Shown: piece by piece, positions 59,991 to 64,000 of the stretch
How positions within the stretch are numbered: position 1 is the first letter of the stretch
Layout of the letters: the number at the start of each line of letters is the position of its first letter
Notes under the pieces: generated by a model
What the model saw: the letters and a program-made list of their open reading frames with translations, nothing else
Database searches by the model: none
What the model was told of the DNA's origin: nothing
NCBI GenBank assembly: GCA_900544765.1
Contig: UQWI01000008.1
Coordinates: forward strand, 62,001-126,000
From: an uncultured Eubacteriales bacterium
Lineage (GTDB): Bacteria > Bacillota > Clostridia > Oscillospirales > Oscillospiraceae
Length of the DNA stretch: 64,000 nt
Reading direction: 5' to 3'
Program-made: the position numbers and the translations under genes

Positions 59991-60188
59991 TTGAATGAGC
60001 CTATATATCCCATCGTCACGCGGGAGGAAATCGCGGACGGGTACATAATGCGATATGACTACGGCCCCAAGCAGGGGGTTACAACCTGCATTGTCCACCA
60101 TCGACCGGCCACGGCCGAGGAAAGGGCACGGATGCGGAGCGGCATCAACAGGATAATACGTCCGTATGGCTACGAGCTGGCGGACTGA
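59991..60188 (+). CDS. Small protein of unknown function
   Basis: 65 residues; begins MNEPIYPIVTREEIADGY and contains HHRPATAEERARM. Start is a TTG placed by GGAGGTGA about 5-6 bases upstream. The short acidic and basic stretches are typical of phage early proteins; no function assigned. Confidence 0.6.
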   Translation: MNEPIYPIVTREEIADGYIMRYDYGPKQGVTTCIVHHRPATAEERARMRSGINRIIRPYGYELAD

Positions 60189-60202
60189 GAGGGGAAACCA
60201 GT

Positions 60203-61135
60203 GTGCACACATATGATGAACGCGAGATGCAGGAATATCTCGCCGAGCAGGTAAACGAAATGATAAACGAGCGGCGGCGCCCGGAGCGGCGCCGGTCCCC
60301 GTTCAGGCGGGCCGTGGAGGCGCTGCTGCTCTCTGCACTTCTGGCGGGGCTGCTGGCGCTGGTGCTGATACGTGCCTTAGCAGACGGCGAGCCGCCGGCG
60401 GCGGAACTGCCGGCGGCAACTTGGACAAGCGTCACACTGGCCGCGCCGGAGACGCCGGCACCGGAGCCTTCACCCGAGCCGGAGCCGGTCCCGGCGACGG
60501 TCACGCTCACGAGCCGGTACGCGCCGGTGACCGAGGACGAGATAGAGCTGATAGCCCGCATTGTCCACCTGGAGAGCAACAACCAGGCGTTTGAGGGGCA
60601 GCAGGCCGTAGCCGAGTGCATCCTAAACCGCATTTGGGCGGACAACTTCCCGGACACGGCGCAGGAGGTGGTCTACTCCGCCGGGCAGTTCACGACGGCG
60701 GAGGGCGCGGCGCGAGCCATACCTACACTTGAAAATTACATGGCCGTCATGGCTGCACTATACGGCGAGCCGGTGACACCGCTGGACGTGGTGTACTTCA
60801 ACGGCGTGCCGGAGAGCCGCTACGTCTGGAGGCAGATAGACGACCATGTGTTTTGTTATCAGTATCCATGGGCCTACGAGAGCGGGCAGTACAACAACAG
60901 AGACAGGGAGGTACATACAGTGTCAGTCACAATCTACAACTGGACAGTAACCCATCCCGAGCATGGCACGGCCAAAGTAACCGCAGTCAACCGCTACTTC
61001 GCCGTGCTGGCCGCGGCACAGGACTGGGGCATAAGCAGCAAACTCAAATTGCACGCAGAGTGTGATGTCGAACAGGGGGAGCCGGTTATGACGGCCACGC
61101 CGGAGCTGGACGCGGAGGACTACGGCGATGTCTGA
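60203..61135 (+). CDS. SleB-like cell wall hydrolase with appended C-terminal region
   Basis: 310 residues. Cytoplasmic basic N-terminus (1-38), one helix (about 40-62), Pro/Glu-rich linker (63-105), then a Hydrolase_2 (SleB-type lytic transglycosylase) domain (about 112-235) with IVHLESNNQAFEGQQAVAE (catalytic Glu) and YFNGVPESRYV. The last 71 residues, from GTG 60920, have their own GGGAGG ribosome site and read as a separate protein (MSVTIYNWTVTHPEHG), so this may be a fusion or hold an internal start. Odd in an early region; perhaps for DNA entry or host modification. Confidence 0.75.
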   Translation: MHTYDEREMQEYLAEQVNEMINERRRPERRRSPFRRAVEALLLSALLAGLLALVLIRALADGEPPAAELPAATWTSVTLAAPETPAPEPSPEPEPVPATVTLTSRYAPVTEDEIELIARIVHLESNNQAFEGQQAVAECILNRIWADNFPDTAQEVVYSAGQFTTAEGAARAIPTLENYMAVMAALYGEPVTPLDVVYFNGVPESRYVWRQIDDHVFCYQYPWAYESGQYNNRDREVHTVSVTIYNWTVTHPEHGTAKVTAVNRYFAVLAAAQDWGISSKLKLHAECDVEQGEPVMTATPELDAEDYGDV

Positions 61136-61556
61136 CTATCCGGGGTACGATACGCTATGCCGTCACTGCGGCAAGCCGATAATCTTCATCCGCACGACCA
61201 ACGGCAAGCTAATGCCGTGCGACGCCACGCCGGTCAAATACTGGCTCAGCGACGACGAGCGAGGCGTAATGGTATACCAGCGCAACGGCACATATGCCCG
61301 TGCCATGCTGGACGGCCTGCCGTCGACGTGCTCCGGGAGCGGATACCGTCCGCACTGGCCGAGCTGCACGAAGAGGGACAAGCCCGCCAAGCCCGTACCT
61401 CGGCCTGACAGTCCGGCCCGCGTGGCTATCCGCGAAAGAATAGAGCGTGAGCGTGAGGCGAAAGCGGCGCGCGAGGCCAAGGCCGCAGAGAAGCAGGTAG
61501 CGGCGGAGCGGCTGCGCGAGGCCGAAGCGGCGCAAGCGAGCCTGTTTGACCGATAA
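61128..61556 (+). CDS. Zinc-ribbon protein with coiled-coil tail
   Basis: 142 residues. N-terminal LCRHCGKPIIFIRTTNGKLMP with later CSGSGYRPHWPSC gives four Cys that may bind zinc. The C-terminal third is Glu/Ala/Arg-rich helix (about 95-138). Overlaps the hydrolase gene by 8 bp and abuts the next gene. Small phage proteins with this first motif are common; role unknown. Confidence 0.65.
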   Translation: MSDYPGYDTLCRHCGKPIIFIRTTNGKLMPCDATPVKYWLSDDERGVMVYQRNGTYARAMLDGLPSTCSGSGYRPHWPSCTKRDKPAKPVPRPDSPARVAIRERIEREREAKAAREAKAAEKQVAAERLREAEAAQASLFDR

Positions 61557-62071
61557 TGGACATTGAGGTCTGCCGCAAGTGCAAAAAGTATGATGCGGAC
61601 ATTGATGCCTGCGCCTATCTGCTCCGGACTGGGCATACCCGAGGGCAGATAGTACAGAGCGCGCGGGGACGAAGAATCGTTGTCTACCCGGAGCCATGCG
61701 ACAAGTACGAACCCTTAGATGACATGCAAAAGAAGGGCGCGCGCAGCCGGTCCGGCCGAAAACTGCAAAGCTTCCCGGAGCGGGACAAGCTCTATGCTCA
61801 GGGGCTTAGCGACCACAAAATAGCCGAAGCACTGGGCACCAGCTCCAGCGCTATATTGGGCTGGCGGCGGGCGCGCGGACTGCCGCCAAACGACCAAAGC
61901 TCCAACAAAATAACGAAAGAGGAACAGGATGCGCGGCTAAAGCTCTATTATCAGGGGATGACCGATCGAGCGATGGCCAAGGAATTGGGCGCTACAGTGG
62001 CGAGCATATGCAGCTGGCGGCGCCGGATGAAGCTGCGGCCGAACGCATCCGCAAAAGGAGGCAGGAAATGA
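61556..62071 (+). CDS. Protein with duplicated helix-turn-helix
   Basis: 171 residues. A Cys-containing N-terminus (VCRKCKKYDADIDACAYL, PEPCDKYEP) is followed by two copies of a homeodomain-like HTH. These are RDKLYAQGLSDHKIAEALGT…GWRRARGLPPN (about 76-112) and RLKLYYQGMTDRAMAKELGA…SWRRRMKLRPN (about 127-163). The copies share about half their residues, so the domain arose by internal duplication. Likely DNA binding; may regulate late genes or bind the element's origin. Confidence 0.65.
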   Translation: MDIEVCRKCKKYDADIDACAYLLRTGHTRGQIVQSARGRRIVVYPEPCDKYEPLDDMQKKGARSRSGRKLQSFPERDKLYAQGLSDHKIAEALGTSSSAILGWRRARGLPPNDQSSNKITKEEQDARLKLYYQGMTDRAMAKELGATVASICSWRRRMKLRPNASAKGGRK

Positions 62072-62631
62072 TAATCAACGACAAAGCCCTAGCCAAAGCA
62101 CTCAAGCGCTCGGGAATGACAGGATTCAAGATTTGCGTAAATGGTAATACCGCGCGGCTGGTTTCCTGGGACTGGGCGGCGAAGATACGGCTCTCCGGAG
62201 CGAATGAGCCGCCGAAGCTGACGCTCGCGGCGCTCGTTGAAATGCTCGGATACATACCGGGCGACGGCGAGTGCGGACACGTCTATAAAACTAAGAGCGG
62301 CTGGGAGTGGCAGGACATGACCGAGGGAGTGTTCGACAGCGACTACAACACACTCGCACGCCACGAGCAGAGCACTATGAGTTGCGTGCTGCTGCCTATC
62401 CGCTTTTCCGGACCGCTGGTGCTCACGATGACCGGGAAGATGTACCGTGTCACGGGACCCGGCTCGCTTGCCGCAGATATGAGCGCGTTCTGCTTCAAAG
62501 AACCCGGCTCGCTGTGCTTCGGCGACGCCGACAGCGAGCTGTACATAAGCTGTCAGCGCCCGGAACTGCCGAGCCGGACGTGGCAGCAGCTTGAGGGTAT
62601 CGACTGGGAGGTGCGCGAAGATGGCGTATGA
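62068..62631 (+). CDS. Protein of unknown function
   Basis: 187 residues; soluble, with scattered Cys and Trp (WEWQDMTEGVFDSDYNTL, CVLLPIRFSGPLVLTMTGK). ATG 62068 has AGGAGG upstream and overlaps the preceding stop by 4 bp. No family recognised; early-region gene. Confidence 0.6.
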   Translation: MIINDKALAKALKRSGMTGFKICVNGNTARLVSWDWAAKIRLSGANEPPKLTLAALVEMLGYIPGDGECGHVYKTKSGWEWQDMTEGVFDSDYNTLARHEQSTMSCVLLPIRFSGPLVLTMTGKMYRVTGPGSLAADMSAFCFKEPGSLCFGDADSELYISCQRPELPSRTWQQLEGIDWEVREDGV

Positions 62632-62947
62632 ACTAGTAAGAAACAAGGACAAGCTCTGCGACCTGGTAGAGAGCCTGGGCTTTACCCTGCCGGAGCGGCA
62701 AAACATAGCGTTCACGCGCTACAGGGACGGGCAGATGTCGCTGAAATTCTCGCTCACCGGTGAGAGGTACGAGTATTTCCTGAGCACCGGCACCGAAGGA
62801 ATAATACTGATGCGCAATATCCGGCGGCTGAACACGGAGGACACTATATATTGCGAACAGGATTTTATGCGCGTCAGCATAGGCAAACTCCTGGCGGCGG
62901 GAATGCTCAAAGAAGTGAATGAAGGCGTACAGGCTCCGGCCGAGTGA
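62621..62947 (+). CDS. Small protein of unknown function
   Basis: 108 residues, soluble (MAYELVRNKDKLCDLVESLG). ATG 62621 follows GGGAGGTG and overlaps the previous gene by 11 bp. No family recognised. Confidence 0.6.
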   Translation: MAYELVRNKDKLCDLVESLGFTLPERQNIAFTRYRDGQMSLKFSLTGERYEYFLSTGTEGIILMRNIRRLNTEDTIYCEQDFMRVSIGKLLAAGMLKEVNEGVQAPAE

Positions 62948-63224
62948 GGCCGGGTTGCGGGAGCTGGCGCGGCGGGTATTCGGCGTCGATGTTAAGGGCC
63001 CGCCGCGCTTTTCGGAACGGCAAAACGGCGAGGGGGCGCTGACATGGCGCACGGGCGGAGCCGAGCACACTCTGCGCATCGGAGCCTGCCGGGGCCAGGC
63101 AATACTCACCCACGAGTGGATGGAGCGGGACAAGCTTGGCTTTCGCCGTCACTGCTGCGATGCGGAGCGGGTGCAGGTGGCGGTGATGCTAGAGCTGGAA
63201 ATGTTAGAGGAGGTAGAGCTGTGA
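62919..63224 (+). CDS. Small protein of unknown function
   Basis: 101 residues: basic, with GLRELARRVFGVDVKGPPRF and an acidic C-terminus (LELEMLEEVEL). ATG 62919 overlaps the previous gene by 29 bp; TTG 62955 is an alternative start. Unknown function. Confidence 0.55.
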   Translation: MKAYRLRPSEAGLRELARRVFGVDVKGPPRFSERQNGEGALTWRTGGAEHTLRIGACRGQAILTHEWMERDKLGFRRHCCDAERVQVAVMLELEMLEEVEL

Positions 63225-63538
63225 ACTTTAAGTACACGATTTTTGAAGGGAAAGGCCGGGGCGTAGACGTCCAGAACTTCTTTCACGAGCTTACAAAGGG
63301 CGGCATCGAGATAGTACAAATGGGGATATTGCTTTCCCCGAGCGGCCTGAACTGCTGCTTCGGGAGTAATCGAAACACATGGAGGCTGTTGTGCGAGATG
63401 TGTGGAGAGGAAAAGCTGGAGGCCTGGAGAAAGAGAGCGGGCAAGTATTTCAAGACCGAGGAATTCGCGCTTATCTTGCAGGAGCTGGCGGAGATACTTG
63501 CCGGCCTGCCAGATGAGGCGGACGACTGTGGAGGTTGA
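63221..63538 (+). CDS. Small protein of unknown function
   Basis: 105 residues (MNFKYTIFEGKGRGVDVQNF), with a helical C-terminus (KTEEFALILQELAEILAGL). GTG 63221 has AGAGGAGG upstream and overlaps the preceding stop. The frame is open far upstream but that part lies in another gene. Unknown function. Confidence 0.6.
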   Translation: MNFKYTIFEGKGRGVDVQNFFHELTKGGIEIVQMGILLSPSGLNCCFGSNRNTWRLLCEMCGEEKLEAWRKRAGKYFKTEEFALILQELAEILAGLPDEADDCGG

Positions 63539-63552
63539 GGGAGGCCATTGAA

Positions 63553-63819
63553 GTGGATGACTACAGACGCGCCCTCCTGGGCGACCACGAGGCGGCGAAG
63601 CGGCTGACGGATGCGGGGGCGCTGGTGCCGTGTTCGTGGTGCGGGAAAACCCCTACAGAAGATGATTTATTTTACAGGTGGGGGAAATATAGCTTTTTCC
63701 ATGACTGTAAAAAGGCCGGCGCCATGCGCATTGAGGGGAAAACCAGATTTGATGTGTACCTCGCCTGGAACACCCGCGCACCGATTCTGAGTGCGGAGGA
63801 GATGGAGATGCTAGAATGA
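63553..63819 (+). CDS. Lar-like (restriction alleviation-type) zinc protein
   Basis: 88 residues. PCSWCGKTP and a later HDCKK, ending LAWNTRAPI, resemble the Lar family layout (CPFCG … WNxR). Lar of the Rac prophage modulates type I restriction, but many phage proteins with this layout have no tested role. GTG 63553 is 8 bases from GGGAGG; TTG 63535 is less likely. Overlaps the next gene by 4 bp. Confidence 0.55.
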   Translation: MDDYRRALLGDHEAAKRLTDAGALVPCSWCGKTPTEDDLFYRWGKYSFFHDCKKAGAMRIEGKTRFDVYLAWNTRAPILSAEEMEMLE

Positions 63820-63989
63820 ACGATGTATATTTAGTTGCCACAGATGGCACGACAATTAAGAGCGTAACTATTTGTGATGATGCTATAGCTGATACGTCAG
63901 CACGTCAGCTGCGCTCACGAGGGCGAAAAGTAAAAGTGTTCCATGACCGCGAGAGCTATTTGAAATATTTGAAGGAGTACAATGAATGA
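63816..63989 (+). CDS. Small protein of unknown function (57 aa)
   Basis: 57-codon frame starting in the preceding stop (ATGA). Product begins MNDVYLVATDGTTIKSVTIC and ends LKYLKEYNE. Position and overlap make it a likely gene of the same transcript. Unknown function. Confidence 0.5.
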   Translation: MNDVYLVATDGTTIKSVTICDDAIADTSARQLRSRGRKVKVFHDRESYLKYLKEYNE

Positions 63990-64000
63990 AAATTGACCGC
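63986..64000 (+). CDS. Start of a further gene, cut by the window edge
   Basis: ATG overlaps the previous stop codon; only MKIDR is visible. AAGGAG lies 13-18 bases upstream. Confidence 0.35.

Larger units (their letters stand above)
54150..64000. mobile_element. Integrated serine-recombinase element (prophage or integrative element), left part
   Basis: From the junction to the window edge: recombinase, toxIN, Mrr-like endonuclease and repressor on the minus strand; Cro-like protein and a dense run of small early genes on the plus strand. Overlapping genes, a lysogeny-type switch and short unknown ORFs are phage-like. No capsid, tail or conjugation gene lies inside the window, so the type of element stays open. 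The 55.7-58.6 kb part is visibly more A+T-rich than its surroundings. Confidence 0.85.

Overview
The window looks like a chromosome segment from a G+C-rich, spore-forming member of the Clostridia, most like the Oscillospiraceae. Reasons: the dgt-dnaG-rpoD cluster, a SpoVK-like ATPase, a DUF951 protein, a DUF512 radical-SAM protein next to der-plsY, a two-gene SufC/SufB-like system, strong AGGAGG ribosome sites and many TTG/GTG starts. No database search was possible; all family names come from reading the translations.

Layout of the chromosomal part (1-54.1 kb). 0-3.6 kb: a membrane protein, then a GntR/YtrA-type regulator with its ABC exporter and a 33-residue membrane peptide. 3.6-4.9 kb: a cobalamin-riboswitch-controlled DUF4430 lipoprotein and ECF S component, probably B12 uptake. 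5-13.2 kb: a secreted phosphoesterase, a P-loop protein and an LtaS-like sulfatase (the last two with near-identical promoters), peptide deformylase, an S24 repressor, endonuclease III, RarA, DUF951 and an IS30-family remnant. 13.2-20.6 kb: an NSS transporter, rpoD-dnaG-dgt, a DUF4358-like lipoprotein and an RluA-type pseudouridine synthase. 20.6-24.9 kb: potABCD behind a 327-nt structured leader. 25-31.1 kb: yceD-rpmF, then DUF512-der-plsY-smsC-smsB. 31.2-37.8 kb: a TIM-barrel protein, a NagZ-like lipoprotein, a His-rich CobW GTPase, a CobW/DUF1980 fusion, a 38-residue lipoprotein, a HAD phosphatase and a SpoVK-like ATPase. 37.8-38.4 kb: non-coding DNA with two inverted copies of a hairpin repeat. 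38.5-53.3 kb: htpG, hemW-like, vanW, metG, a PPC-domain protein, a VanX-like peptidase, an M23 peptidase, a PadR/DUF1700 unit, a CofE-like ligase and two membrane proteins.

At about 54.14 kb the chromosome is interrupted: a conserved clostridial gene (53454-54149) loses its 5' end exactly where an integrated element begins. The element runs off the right edge. It opens with a large serine recombinase, then carries a complete type III toxin-antitoxin system (ToxN plus a ToxI RNA of three exact-length 36-nt pseudoknot repeats, a terminator and a promoter), a membrane-anchored Mrr-like restriction endonuclease, and a phage-type repressor/Cro switch with three operators about 30 bp apart. Rightward of the switch is a tightly overlapping run of small early-region genes, including a SleB-like hydrolase, a duplicated-HTH protein and a Lar-like protein. 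The best candidate for an exciting system is this recombinase-toxIN-endonuclease-repressor block, a defence cargo next to the attachment site.
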